A stretch of 64,000 nt of DNA from Deltaproteobacteria bacterium (GTDB lineage: Bacteria > Myxococcota_A > Bradymonadia > REDH01). Within the stretch, counting starts at the first letter, position 1, and every line of letters begins with the position of its first letter. Of the stretch, positions 8,378 through 18,800 are shown in pieces. The stretch covers positions 1 to 64,000 of the forward strand of contig REDH01000120.1 of assembly GCA_007693585.1 (NCBI GenBank). Reading direction: 5' to 3'. Position numbers and translations under genes: made by a program. The notes beneath the pieces are model-generated. The model did not search any database. It was given only the letters and a program-made list of their open reading frames with translations, and was not told the DNA's origin.

Positions 8378-9271
8378 ATGAGCAGCGAGGCGGAGCGCAC
8401 GGATCGTCCACCGGTGGGGCTGGGGTGGCTCTGGCTGCTGTGGCGGAAGGTGATCACGATTCCGCGGCGCGAGGCGGATGCGCGGATGGAGGAGGCGCTC
8501 GCCGATCGGGGTGGGCGCGGCGCGCTCGATCGGAAGGTCGTCATCGTTCTCGTGACCACGGCCCTCTGTCTGACGTTCCTCGAGTACGTCGGCATGTCCA
8601 ACCGGTGGCGTGATGCCGCGGCGCTTGCAGACACGCTCGGCTTCCCGGGACTCCACGACTGGCTGCACGCCACCATGGGGTCCTCGCAGGATGCGCGAAT
8701 CAACCGGCTGACCTGGTGGGGGATCGGTTGCTTCGTCGCGTACTTCGTCATCCCCGTGTTCGTGATCCGGGTCGTCCTGCGCGAGAAACTCTCGGACTAC
8801 GGCCTTCGGGCGGGGGACGCCTTTCGCGACGGGTGGATCTACGCCGTCTTCTTCGCGGTCATGATTCCGATCCTCTGGATCGTGTCGCTCGACCCGCACT
8901 TCCAGGAGCAGTACCCCTTCTGGCGCCCAGGCCCCGGAGAGGGGCTGTGGCCGCACTTCTACCGGTGGCAATTCCTCTACCTGCTGCAGTTCTTCGCCCT
9001 CGAGTTCTTCTTCCGCGGGTTCATGGTGCATGGGCTCAAGGACCGCATGGGGTTCCAGGCCGTGCTGGTCATGATGGTCCCCTACTGCATGATCCACTTC
9101 GGCAAGCCGATGGCCGAGACGATCGGTGCGATCATCGCGGGAATCGCCCTCGGCGCGCTCAGCCTGAAGAATCGCAGCATCTGGATGGGGGTCGTCATCC
9201 ACTGCGCGGTGGCCCTGTCGATGGATCTGCTCTCCCTGTGGCGTACCGGCCACCTCGGGTCCTGGGGCTGA
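8378..9271 (+). CDS. CPBP-family intramembrane protease (CAAX/Rce1-like)
   Basis: A 297-residue polytopic membrane protein with hydrophobic segments at about 53-72, 112-134, 153-172, 200-217 and 245-285. The family's conserved region is present: FFALEFFFRGF (Glu209, Arg213), PYCMIHFGKP (His240) and WMGVVIHCAVAL (His275). The usual EExxxR motif is here LExxxR, so the first glutamate is Leu; an EFFFRG variant is compatible with the family but makes activity less certain. Members are glutamic-type intramembrane peptidases or prenyl-protein proteases; the substrate here is unknown. It starts at ATG 8378 and is divergent from the NUDIX gene with about 207 bases between them for promoters. Confidence 0.88.
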   Translation: MSSEAERTDRPPVGLGWLWLLWRKVITIPRREADARMEEALADRGGRGALDRKVVIVLVTTALCLTFLEYVGMSNRWRDAAALADTLGFPGLHDWLHATMGSSQDARINRLTWWGIGCFVAYFVIPVFVIRVVLREKLSDYGLRAGDAFRDGWIYAVFFAVMIPILWIVSLDPHFQEQYPFWRPGPGEGLWPHFYRWQFLYLLQFFALEFFFRGFMVHGLKDRMGFQAVLVMMVPYCMIHFGKPMAETIGAIIAGIALGALSLKNRSIWMGVVIHCAVALSMDLLSLWRTGHLGSWG

Positions 9272-9466
9272 CGCAGGCGTGGGACGCTTCGGCACAATGC
9301 GGCATCGCTGTCACCGACCCTGGTTCTCGGCTCGCTCCGTGGATAGTCGTGCGATCGAGTCGGTCGCCACCGGCTGGCTCGGCAAGCCCGAAACGCAGGT
9401 CATCCTGTCCTGCAGGAGCTCCTCGACGGCACTGCAAACACGCTGCATCGGGCGGTCACAGTCCTC

Positions 9467-9494
9467 TTGACGTTCGTGGGCGTTCTCGGCTAAT
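9467..9494 (+). promoter_or_regulatory. Candidate promoter of tRNA-Cys
   Basis: TTGACG at 9467-9472 and GCTAAT at 9489-9494 are separated by 16 bases and match five and four of six consensus positions for a sigma-70-type promoter. A start near 9501 would be about 14 bases before the tRNA. A similar TTGACG lies upstream of tRNA-Val and rpsA. Confidence 0.45.
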
Positions 9495-9514
9495 CAGCCC
9501 GCTCCCCTTCATGG

Positions 9515-9586
9515 GGGGAGGTGGCCAAGTGGTAAGGCAGCGGCCTGCAAAGCCGCCATTCGCCGGTTCGAATCCGGTCCTCCCCT
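9515..9586 (+). tRNA. tRNA-Cys (anticodon GCA)
   Basis: A full cloverleaf can be drawn: acceptor GGGGAGG (9515-9521) pairs with CCTCCCC (9579-9585), discriminator T at 9586, anticodon stem GCGGC/GCCGC, loop CTGCAAA with anticodon GCA at 9547-9549, and a TTCGAAT T-loop closed by CCGG-type pairs. The 3' CCA is not encoded. Confidence 0.97.
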
Positions 9587-9588
9587 CT

Positions 9589-9618
9589 CGACACCCCCGG
9601 CAACCGCCGGGGGTGTCG
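9589..9618 (+). terminator. Strong hairpin just after tRNA-Cys
   Basis: CGACACCCCCGG (9589-9600) and CCGGGGGTGTCG (9607-9618) are perfect 12-bp arms around a 6-base loop. It begins two bases after the tRNA and probably ends its transcript. No T-run follows, as at other hairpins in this window. Confidence 0.7.
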
Positions 9619-9737
9619 GCCGTCTTGGGCCCTCCCGCAGGGGTGTGACTCGGGACTTGCGTTCGACGCTTCGCCGCTTCACGAAGGGGCGGCGCGCCGA
9701 TGCCCGGTGTCGCCCCCTTCCCCCTGGCGGAGTCCCC

Positions 9738-11408
9738 ATGACCGACATCGCACGGCTGCACGGAGAGCGCATCTGGCTCGTCACCGACGGGACGTCCGAG
9801 CGCGCGGGTTGGCAGGACGAGTTCGTCTCGCTCCTGCGCGAGCGCGGGGCAGCCGCGGTCGATGTGCTCGGTGTTCCCGCCGCCCTCGGCTGGACCGCGC
9901 GGTCCTTCCTCGAGCGCGGCGCCGATCAGGTGGCCAGGGCATTCCGGTTCCTCGGTGGCGCGCGTCCCGAACCGGGAGATCCCGGCTCCGGCACGACCCC
10001 GGGACCGGATCTGGTGCTCCTCGACTCGCCGGATGTGGCCCGCCCGCTCGAGCTGCTCCGCGAGGTCGGCGAGGCCCGTGTGCCAGTCGTCGGGATCGTC
10101 ACGACCTTCGCCTCTCCCCAGCGCTGGAGGGAAGCCCGGGTGCATGCCCTGATCGTGCCTCACCCCGGGTTCATCCCGGCCCTGGGCGAGCGCTTCACCG
10201 AGGGCATGCTGGAAGTCGCCGGGCCACCCGTGGCCGCCTCGCTGCTTCGGAAGCTCGACCGCACCACCCTGCGCTCCGGGCTCGGCTTCGCAACGGATGA
10301 ACGCGTCATCGTGATGGACGCCAGCACCTGGACCCCCGCCACGATCGAGGCGGTCATGGTCCAGCTCCGGGGCGCACCTTCGCCACTCCGTTGCCTCTTC
10401 TTTCACGGTGGGCGTCCGGAGTCCGCCGATGCCCTCCGCGACGCAGCCGCCATCCACGGGGTGCGCGCGGGCATGTTCGGGGACCTCGGCGACGTCGAGG
10501 AGGTGCTCACGGCCGCTGACCTGATCGTCGTGGGAGAAGGGGGGGGGCTCGTGACCCCGTCCGTCGTCCTTGGTCGACCGATGCTGGCCATCGACGGCCG
10601 GGCGGAGATTCCTCCGCTGACCTCCTCTGGAGCGATGTGGTCGATCTCCGGGCCGATGGAACTCTCCAGGGTGTTCGCCGAGGTGGCGTGGGACGGCGTT
10701 CCCGGGACGCTCACCAGCGCAGCCTCGAGCATGGCGCGTCGCGGCGGCTGCCCCGAGGTCGTGAGCGCCGTGGTCCGCCTCGCCTCCCGCCGGTCACAAC
10801 TGCTTCACGCGCCGACTCGCCCGGCGCAGCCGAACGGGCCTGGTGCCCAGCCGGGAGCGGAGCCGGAGAACGCGCGGAGCGCAGGCCGCTTCGAGGAGAT
10901 CGGGGAGCCGACCGCTCGGAGTCGCGCACCCGTCGCCGCAGGCGATGCACGCGACCAGCTCGCGCGCCTCATCATGGAGGAGAAGCAGCTCGAGAACCGG
11001 CTGGCCGACGAGATCCGCGAGCGTGACCGCTGGATGCGACGGCACGAGCTGGCGGCGGGGGAGGACGACCACGAGCTGGCTCGCGTCGCGGAGCAGCGCG
11101 TGCAGGGCCATGCCGCGGTGGTGCGCCAGATCGGCCAGCAGCTCGAGGCGATCGAGGCCCGCAAGGACAGCGTCCGCAAGCGCGTTGCCGGCGTGCGCCG
11201 AGGGGAACAGCCGCCTGGCCCGGCATCGTCCACGTCCGCGGACTCGGCTGTGGAGGATCGCTTCCGGTCGATGGAGGTCGAGCGGGATCTGGACCGCCTC
11301 CGCAGGAGGATGACTGGCGGAGACGACGGATCGTCCACGGAGAGTGGCCGGAGCGAACCGCCATCGAGCGGGGAGGAGAGACCGGGCGGCGGCGAGGAGA
11401 CCTCGTGA
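9738..11408 (+). CDS. GT-B-fold glycosyltransferase-like protein with a C-terminal coiled coil
   Basis: A 556-residue protein. The first 360 or so residues look like two Rossmann-type halves. The second half contains GMFGDLGDVEEVLTAAD, then IVVGEGGGLVTPSVVLGRPM, the pattern of the nucleotide-sugar site in MurG/GT28 and related UDP-GlcNAc-epimerase-like GT-B proteins. The N-terminal GGxGxG-type acceptor loop is not obvious, so catalytic activity is uncertain. After a Pro/Gly-rich linker, residues about 410-520 are highly charged heptad-like sequence (EEKQLENRLADEIRERDR), likely a coiled coil. ATG 9738 is chosen because homology begins there. A nine-G run at 10539-10547 is in frame. The next gene is a flippase-like membrane protein, so a role in glycolipid or polymer synthesis is plausible but inferred. 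Confidence 0.65.
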   Translation: MTDIARLHGERIWLVTDGTSERAGWQDEFVSLLRERGAAAVDVLGVPAALGWTARSFLERGADQVARAFRFLGGARPEPGDPGSGTTPGPDLVLLDSPDVARPLELLREVGEARVPVVGIVTTFASPQRWREARVHALIVPHPGFIPALGERFTEGMLEVAGPPVAASLLRKLDRTTLRSGLGFATDERVIVMDASTWTPATIEAVMVQLRGAPSPLRCLFFHGGRPESADALRDAAAIHGVRAGMFGDLGDVEEVLTAADLIVVGEGGGLVTPSVVLGRPMLAIDGRAEIPPLTSSGAMWSISGPMELSRVFAEVAWDGVPGTLTSAASSMARRGGCPEVVSAVVRLASRRSQLLHAPTRPAQPNGPGAQPGAEPENARSAGRFEEIGEPTARSRAPVAAGDARDQLARLIMEEKQLENRLADEIRERDRWMRRHELAAGEDDHELARVAEQRVQGHAAVVRQIGQQLEAIEARKDSVRKRVAGVRRGEQPPGPASSTSADSAVEDRFRSMEVERDLDRLRRRMTGGDDGSSTESGRSEPPSSGEERPGGGEETS

Positions 11409-11589
11409 GTGCCGCCGGACCGGCGCCCGTCCACGCCCCGATGCCCGAACGAGCGCCCGGGCGCGGTCCAGCGGGGCACCGCCCGGATTGCGGATCGCCG
11501 GGTGGTGGCGTATCGCAGTCCCGTCGTCAGGAATGGCTTGTGCACGACCGTGATGCGTGTCGCTGCCGGCGGACCGGGGGCGCATCCTG

Positions 11590-12723
11590 ATGGCGAACGG
11601 GGGGGCGCGTCCGCGCTGGTCGGGGGGCCGCCTGTTCGGTCGCGCCGCGGTGAGCGTATTGATCGCGGTGCTCTTCCTGTGGCTCACCTGGCGTGGCCTG
11701 CGCGCGGAGGTCATGCTGGTGTCGGACGGCCGCTCGGCTCTCGAGACCATCTGGGAAGCGGCCACGAGCGTTCCGCTGTCCGCGATCGCCTTGTACGCCC
11801 TGCTGTTTCTCGCACTGCACGTGGTGCGTCTGGTGCGATGGGCGTTTCAGGTTCGTCCCCTGGGCGAGCGGGATACGCTGAAGGTCCTTCGGATCGGGGC
11901 GGTGGGGAATGCGGCCATCGTGGCGCTTCCACTTCGGCTGGGCGAGCTGGTTCGTCCGGCGCTGCTGGCGCGCGAGAGCCATGTGCGCTTCAGCGCCGCG
12001 ATGGGGACGGCGGTGGTCGAGCGTGTGGTGGACGGGCTGGTGCTCGTGCTGATGCTCGGGGCGTCTCTGCTGCTCCTTCCCGAGCCGACGCCCCTGCTTC
12101 GGAACGCGGCCATCGCCTGCGCCGTCCTCTTCGTCGGTGCGGCCATGGCGGTCGCGGCGTTCGTGATCAGCCGTTCGGTGGCCCGGCGCGTGCTGCAGGC
12201 GACGGTGGGGAGGGTACTCCCGCGGGCGGCCTCGCGGATCGATGCACTGCTCGAGGATTTCGTCGACGGCTGCGCCACGCTGCGCCGAGGAGGTGGACTG
12301 TGGGCCTATCTGGGCCTGACTTTGCTCTACTGGTGGCTCAATGTGGTGTCCCTGGTGCTCCTTGCGCGGGCGTTCGGTTTCGCGCTCGGGTGGTGGGAGG
12401 GCGCTGCAGTTCTGGCGATCCTGGTGGCGGGGATCCTGCTTCCCGCCGGCCCCGGTTACTTCGGCAACTTTCAGCTCTTCCTTGCGGAGGGGCTTCGACT
12501 CGTGCTGCCGGGCGTGTTGATCGGTGCTGCGGGGCTTGCGTTCGCGCTGATCATGAACCTGGTTCAGGTGGCGGTTCAGCTGCTGGTCGCGGTTCCGGCC
12601 CTTCCGGCGACGGGGCTTCGGTCAGGAGCCCTGGTCGCGCTCGAGCATTCGGCACTTCGAGCGGCCGAGGAGTCCGCGGGGGCGGGGAGTGTCGAGGAGG
12701 CTGTCGCGGAGCAACCCGGTTGA
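11590..12723 (+). CDS. LPG-synthase transmembrane-domain (UPF0104/flippase-like) protein
   Basis: A 377-residue polytopic protein with about eight hydrophobic segments. Family signatures are visible: ALPLRLGELVRP, then ERVVDGLVL, then the late LPAGPGYFGNFQ. This domain corresponds to the membrane flippase half of MprF (lysylphosphatidylglycerol synthase) but without the cytosolic aminoacyltransferase domain, so it is likely a lipid or lipid-linked-sugar translocator rather than a synthase. ATG 11590 is preferred; GTG 11557 in the same frame would add eleven residues. It lies 181 bases after the GT-B-like gene. Short charged C-terminal tail. Confidence 0.85.
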   Translation: MANGGARPRWSGGRLFGRAAVSVLIAVLFLWLTWRGLRAEVMLVSDGRSALETIWEAATSVPLSAIALYALLFLALHVVRLVRWAFQVRPLGERDTLKVLRIGAVGNAAIVALPLRLGELVRPALLARESHVRFSAAMGTAVVERVVDGLVLVLMLGASLLLLPEPTPLLRNAAIACAVLFVGAAMAVAAFVISRSVARRVLQATVGRVLPRAASRIDALLEDFVDGCATLRRGGGLWAYLGLTLLYWWLNVVSLVLLARAFGFALGWWEGAAVLAILVAGILLPAGPGYFGNFQLFLAEGLRLVLPGVLIGAAGLAFALIMNLVQVAVQLLVAVPALPATGLRSGALVALEHSALRAAEESAGAGSVEEAVAEQPG

Positions 12724-12843
12724 GTGTCCGTGGTGCGATCTGGTAGGGTTCCGACGGTCCGCAGGGGTTCGCGCCACGACTCCTTCCGTCCGCCCATTCG
12801 CCTGCGGTCTCGACCCCGCGGCAGCACCGAGGGATTCAATCGA

Positions 12844-15800
12844 ATGGACCAGCAGATCACGGACGTCATCGCGGCGCTGCGGCGCGAACCCGACAACGCG
12901 GCCCCTCTGGACGATCTCGCGGCGGCGCTGGCGCGCGAGGGCCGATGGGACGACATCGAGCGGGTGCACGGTGAGGTCGCGGTCGAGCTGGTCGGGGTGG
13001 TCGGGGATGTCTGGCCGGGGGCGGTCCGGCGGCTCAAGGCATTGCGGACCGCTCTGCCGAAGCGCGAGGCCCGGGCGGACGCTTCCGAGCTGATCGCGCG
13101 CATCGAACGCGAGCGTCTCGACAATCCGCTTGGGGAAGCCGATGCGCTCCAGAGCGCGTGGGAGTTCGACCCCCGTCGCGAGCACTGCTGGGAGGCAGCC
13201 CGGCGGCTGCTGCGCGAGCGTGGGGAGGCGAAGCTGGAGTGCACGCTTCTGGAGCGCCGTGCCGAGATTGTGGAGGATTCCCGGGAACGCGTCCTCAGGT
13301 TTCGGGAGGTGGCGGAGTGGGCCCGTGCGCAGGGGCCGGGTCTTGCGCAGCGCGCGCGACTCATCGATGAGCGTGCCGACCACATCGAGGCGGCATTGGC
13401 TCACGCACCGACGATGCCACCGACCGCAGGGAAGCCGGAGTCTTCGGACGAGGAGGAGGCGGAGCACCCGGAGGAGATCGAGCAGCCCACCCGCCCGATG
13501 GAGGTGGAGGCAGCCACGGGCATCCGCCCGGCGGCTTCGCGAGAGGCGATTCCGCCGAAGGACGAGGTGGCGTCCCTGCGGGCGCGTCTGGTGGATCGCG
13601 AGGCTGCGGAACGGGAGGCCTCCCGGGTGCGGGAGTTGCTGGAGCGGTCGCCGCACGATCCTGCGGTCCTCGCTGCTCATGCCCGCGTGCTGGAGTTGCG
13701 CGGTGACCTTCAGGCGGCTGCGGACGAGCTGGACAAGGCCTGCCGGCGGGTGGGATCGGGACCGCTTCAGGAGCCGCTTTTCGAGACGCTGGGCGTGCTG
13801 TGCTGGAAGGGCCTGCAGGACAGCCAGCGCGCGTCACAGGTGTTCCGGAAGCTGAAGGTGCTCAACCGGCGCAACGCCACCATGCTCGGCTTCTTCGCGG
13901 AGCAGGAGGAGCAGTCAGAGGACTGGCGGCGGTTGTTCACGACGCTGGGCCACCTTCGCGACGCGACGGAAGACGCGGGTGAACGTCTCGCCGTGGCTCG
14001 TCGCATGGCGATGGTGGCTGAACACCGCCTGGAGAGTCCGGATCGGGCGGCGGAGGTCTGGAAGGGGGTTCTGCGCGATCACCCTGGAGACACGGATGCC
14101 CGCGACGAATTGAAGCGATTGCTGGAGTCCGCGGGGCGCTGGAATGCGCTGCTCGAGGTTCTGCGGGAGCAGATCGAAGGTGTCGAGCGTTCCGCCACCG
14201 GCGAAGCGCGCGTGGAGCAACTGGTGAGCCTGCACCGGGAGGTCATCCGGATCTGTCAGGAGCATGTCCACCAGCCGGTGATGGTGAATGCGGCCTGGGC
14301 TGCGATTCTCGATGTCGATCCTGGTCATGCGGAAGCCGTAGAGGCTCTGGCCGAGCGGTACGAGAGCACAGGGCGCTGGAACGAGCTGTCGCGTATCCTC
14401 GAGGAGCGGGCTCGCCTCACGAGGGACGAGGAGGAGGCGGCGGCGCTCTGGCATCGCGTGGCCGCAATTCGTCGCGAGCGGCTGCAGAATCCGGTGGAGG
14501 CAGCTCAGGCACTCGAGGCCTTGCTGGAGATCGTGCCGGACGAGCAGGCCGCCCTCGACGCTCTGGAGGAGATCCACCGCTCGCGGGAGGACCATGCCGG
14601 GTTGCTCCGTGTGGAGGAGCGGCGCATCCTGAGCCTGCCGACCGCCGAGCGCGTGGCCCGGCTCCTCGACATGGCTCACCGCGCCGAGGAAGAGCTCCAG
14701 GATGGTCAGACGGCGATGGGCTTCCACCGCAGGGTGCTCGAAATGTTGCCGGAGCACGAAGGTGCGGATGCGCATCTGGAGCGTCTGGTCCGGTCCACCG
14801 GGGACGAGGGGGCCCTGATCGGCTTTCTTCGGGAACGACTGTTGCGTCGTTCGTCGTTCGAGTCCGCCACGGCCGCCGAGCTTGCCGCCTTGCTGGTGGG
14901 GAAGGGGGAGGAGGCGGAAGAGGAGGCCGAGACGCTGTGGACGGAGATCCTCGATATCGAGCCGGATCACGCGGAGGCGGAGGCTTCCCTTCGTGCGATG
15001 TGGACCCGTGCGGGCCGCTGGGACGCGATCGAGGGGATGGCGCGGGAGCGCGATGCGTTGGGGGATCTGGTGCGCGACTGGCTGAGGGACTCGGCGTCGC
15101 GTGCGGATGGCCGGCTGGATCGCGCCCTGTCGATTGTGTCGGACGAGCTGGATGAGCCCTCTCTCGAGCGGTCGCTGCTGGACGCGTTGCTGGTGGAACG
15201 GCCGGGGGACCGGGAGCTTCTCGGGCGGCTGGATCGGGTGTTGCAGCGGCCGGGCATGCCCGCGGAGGATCGCCTGCCGGTGTTGCAGCAGCTGCTGGAG
15301 GGGACGTCCGACGCCGAAGAGCGGGTGGTCCGGATGATCGAGCTCGGAGCCTATTGTCTGGAGGCGCTGTCGGAACCCGAGATGGCGTGGCGCTGGTATG
15401 CCGAGGCGGTGACGGCGCGTCCGCATGACGCGAGCCTTCGGGAGCGCGCGGGCGACGTGGCGGCGCAGGCCGGCGAGTCGAAGGCGCTGTTTCACATTCT
15501 GAAGCGTCAGGCGGCGGAGCTTGGGCGAGGTGCCCGTCAGACGGAGCTGCACCGCTGGCTTGCGGAGTATGCCTCCGGACCTGCCGACCAGCCATCGGAG
15601 GCCATCCTGTTTCGCGAGCGTGTGCTCGAGCAGGCGCCGGGCGATCGGGAGTCGTTGGCGGCGTTGCAGCTCCTGTATCGGGAGGCGGAGGACTGGGCGC
15701 AGCTGGTCCGCGTCCTTGACCTGGATGCCGAGTCGGGGGGGGAGGATACGGCATGGGAGTCCGGGGTGTTCGCGGCGGAGATCACGCTGCGCGAGCTGGG

Positions 15801-18800
15801 CGACGCTGCCGATGCGCTGGCGAGACTGGGTCGACTCGCGGACCGCCATCCGGATCGCTCGGGTCTTGCGCCGCTCCGTCGCGAAGCGCTCGATGCGCTG
15901 GGGCGAACGGCCGAGGTGATGCAGGAGCTTGCGGAGGAACGGGAGCGAACGGCGGATCCAGCCGAGCGGACGGTGCTTGATCTCGAGCGCGGGTTGCTGG
16001 GGTTGCGGTCGCCGGAGACGGTGGACGAGGCGGTGGGCGTGCTGGCCGGTGTGGAGGATACTGCGTTGTCGGCGCCGATGGCGAGGCGCGTGAGCGAGGC
16101 GCTGCTGGGCACTGTACGTTCCGCCTCGGAACAGTCCGAAGCCGCAGGCCTGCTCGTTCGGGCGGGTCGTCTTTCGGGGGACGCATCGCTGCTGTCTCAG
16201 GCGCTGGATCTGGTGCTCAGCCTCGACAGCGTGGTGGGAGAGGAGCAGCTTCTGGTCGAGCGAGCCCTGCTGGTGGCGGATCGGCTTGAACGGCCGCAGG
16301 AGGCGCTCGATGGTCTGCTGGCCCGGGCCATGGACGATGAGCGGGGGGAGGCATTCTGGGACGCGGTGGAATCGCTGGCCGAGCGGTTGGGCCGGGGGCT
16401 GGACGCGGCACGCGTCATGCGCGAGGCCGGGGAGGAGCACGTGTCGCCGGGGCTGCTGGTGCGGCACGCGACCCTGCTGGATCGGGCGGGTGCATCGCCG
16501 ATGGAGGTCATCGCGGGATGGCGGTCCGTGCTGGACTGCGATCCCTTCGACGAGGCTGCTCTGGGTGCGCTGGAGCAGCTGCTTGAGGGGAGGGGGGATG
16601 ACGGCCTTCTCGTGGACGTGCTCGTTCGACTCGCGGGCCTTGGCGAGCCAGCCGAGCGGTTCGCTCGGCTGCGACGTGCGGCGGATCTTGCGTCGGAGTC
16701 GCTTGGAGATCTTGATCGTGCGGTGGCCATCTACCGGAACCTTCAGGAGGAGTTTCCGGAGGACCCCTCCATTGTGGATGACGTTGAGGAGTTGCTGCTC
16801 GGTGCCGGTCGCGTGCAGGAGCTGGCCGACTTCCTTGCGGAAAGCGCTCGACGCTCTGGAGCGGTAGCGCGGAAGAGTGCGCTTCTGCGCGCGCGGGCCG
16901 GGTTGCTGGAAACTCGACTTGGAGATGTCTCCGGCGCGCTGGCCGTGTACCGTGAGCTGCTGGATCTCACCCCGGATGATCCGGAAGTCCAGGGGCACCT
17001 TGAGCGTCTGGCGATCGAGACCGGTGAAGGGGAGGCGCTTCTCGGGATTCTCTCGACCCGGCTGTCGGAGGTGACAGGAGCGGAGGCGAGCCGTATTCGT
17101 GTACGCATGGCGCGGCTCCATCTCGAGGCGGGCGAGAGCGACATGGCCGCGGAAGCTGCACTCGCCGCCCTGGCGGAGAGTTCTGAACACGCGGGGGCGC
17201 TCGACGTTCTGGAGAAGGCGTGGCCGGGATTGCCCGAAGGACATCCGGTCCGATCGGGTGCGGCTGCTCCGCTGGCAACGTCCGCGCGGGTGAGTGGACG
17301 GTACGAGTTGCTCGCCGAGGTGCTTCGGTTTCGGCTCTCGGAGCGGTCGGTCGAGCCGCGAGACGGCTGGACGGAGCTTGCCGCTCTGTACGAGGATCAC
17401 CTCGAGCGTCCGCGCGACGCGGCCCAGTCCTGGCGGGAGGTGGTGCGCATCGATCCGTGCCACGAGGTGGCATGGCGTGGGCTGGAGAGACTCTCCACGC
17501 ACACGGGCGACCACGGGATCTACGCGGAGGCGCTGGACGAGGCGCTCGACTGGCCGGGTCTCGACACGACATGGAGGGCAGGGCTGCTGCTGCGCAGGGC
17601 GCTGCTCGCGGAGCTGGATGGTTCGGTGGAGCGGGCCGCCTACATGCTGTCCGAGGCCGCGAAGTGTTCGCCAGAGCAGGTGGAGGTCGCGCGTGCATAC
17701 GCGAGAGTGCTGGCGAAGCGTTCCGAGTACGCGGGGCTCGTGGAGCTGCTGGAGCGGGGCGCAGAGCTGCTGGATGATCGCGAGGAACAGGTCGCCTGGT
17801 TGAGCGGCGCGGCTCGGCTTTGCCTTGTGGCGCTGAACGATCGGTCGCGCGCCGTGGAGCTGTTGCAACGCGTCTTCGCGCTCGACCCAACGTCCGAGAG
17901 CGTGACCGGTCTGCTGGCCTCCACGCTGGAGGTGGACGAGCGATGGGAGGATGTGGGTCAGCTTCTCGAGCATCGCCTCACGACGCTGGGTGGAGGGGCG
18001 CCGAGGGTCAACGGCCTGCTGGAACTGGCCTATCTGTACCGGACCCGGGTGCACGATCTCCGTCGTTCCTGGTCATTCCTCGAGAAGGCCGTCGCGGAGG
18101 GTCCGGGCCACGTCGCCGTGGTGGAGGAGGGGGTGAGGCTGCACGCCGCGGCGATCCCTTCGGGCGTGCCGGGCCTTTCGGCAGCGGTCGCCGTTCCGAT
18201 TCTGAAGAGGGCGCAGGAGCTTGATGCAGGGGGGAAGGCGGTGGAGCTGGCTGTGCGCCATGTGCTCGGCGTGGGGGGGGCGGAGCTGACGGCCTCTCCG
18301 CTGGCCGAGGATGTTCGTGCTGCGGTGGAGGTATTGTCGGCGAACGCATCGTCGCGCGTGGTGTGGCCTGCCTGGCTGCGACTCGTTCGACATGGGGTCG
18401 GCGCTGCGGGTTCGGTCACGGCCGCGGAGGGGCATGCGGACACGGATGCGAAGCGCATCGAACTGGCCGAGGTGCTTCTCGAGTCCGGGTGCGATCCGTC
18501 GATCGATGCCGGTGTGCGTCGCGACGCGCTGCTGTGGGTCGGCAGAGTCGTGGGGGACGCGGCGGAAGGTCGGGTTCTTGTGCGGAAGGCCATGGAGGAA
18601 GCGGTAACTCTCGATCCTGAGGACGAGGCCGTGGCCGCTGCGGTGGATGCGTGGCTTGGCGGTGATGCGGATGAGCAGGAGGCGGTGCGCTTTCTCGAGG
18701 TACAGCTGGATCGGGCGCAGGATGTGACGGGGCGGCGCAGGTTGTCGCACCGGTTGGCGGATCTTCTGTCGGGAGCGCTGGCCGATCCGGTTCGCGCCGC

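Noticed and set aside
5031-8411. HEAT-repeat gene starting as far upstream as 8411
   Set aside because: The upstream part runs antisense through the intergenic region and over the NUDIX gene in another frame. ATG 7727 directly precedes a signal peptide and overlaps the NUDIX stop.
12724-12843. GTG start adding 40 residues to the giant TPR protein
   Set aside because: The added residues are Arg/Pro/Ser-rich, lack helical pattern and directly abut the previous stop; ATG 12844 begins the recognisable repeat region.
13915-18054. Very long antisense reading frame (1379 codons) opposite the giant TPR gene
   Set aside because: High-GC codon bias leaves the opposite frame open. The translation is rich in His/Arg/Gln/Pro, has no domain motif, and the sense frame has coherent helical repeats.
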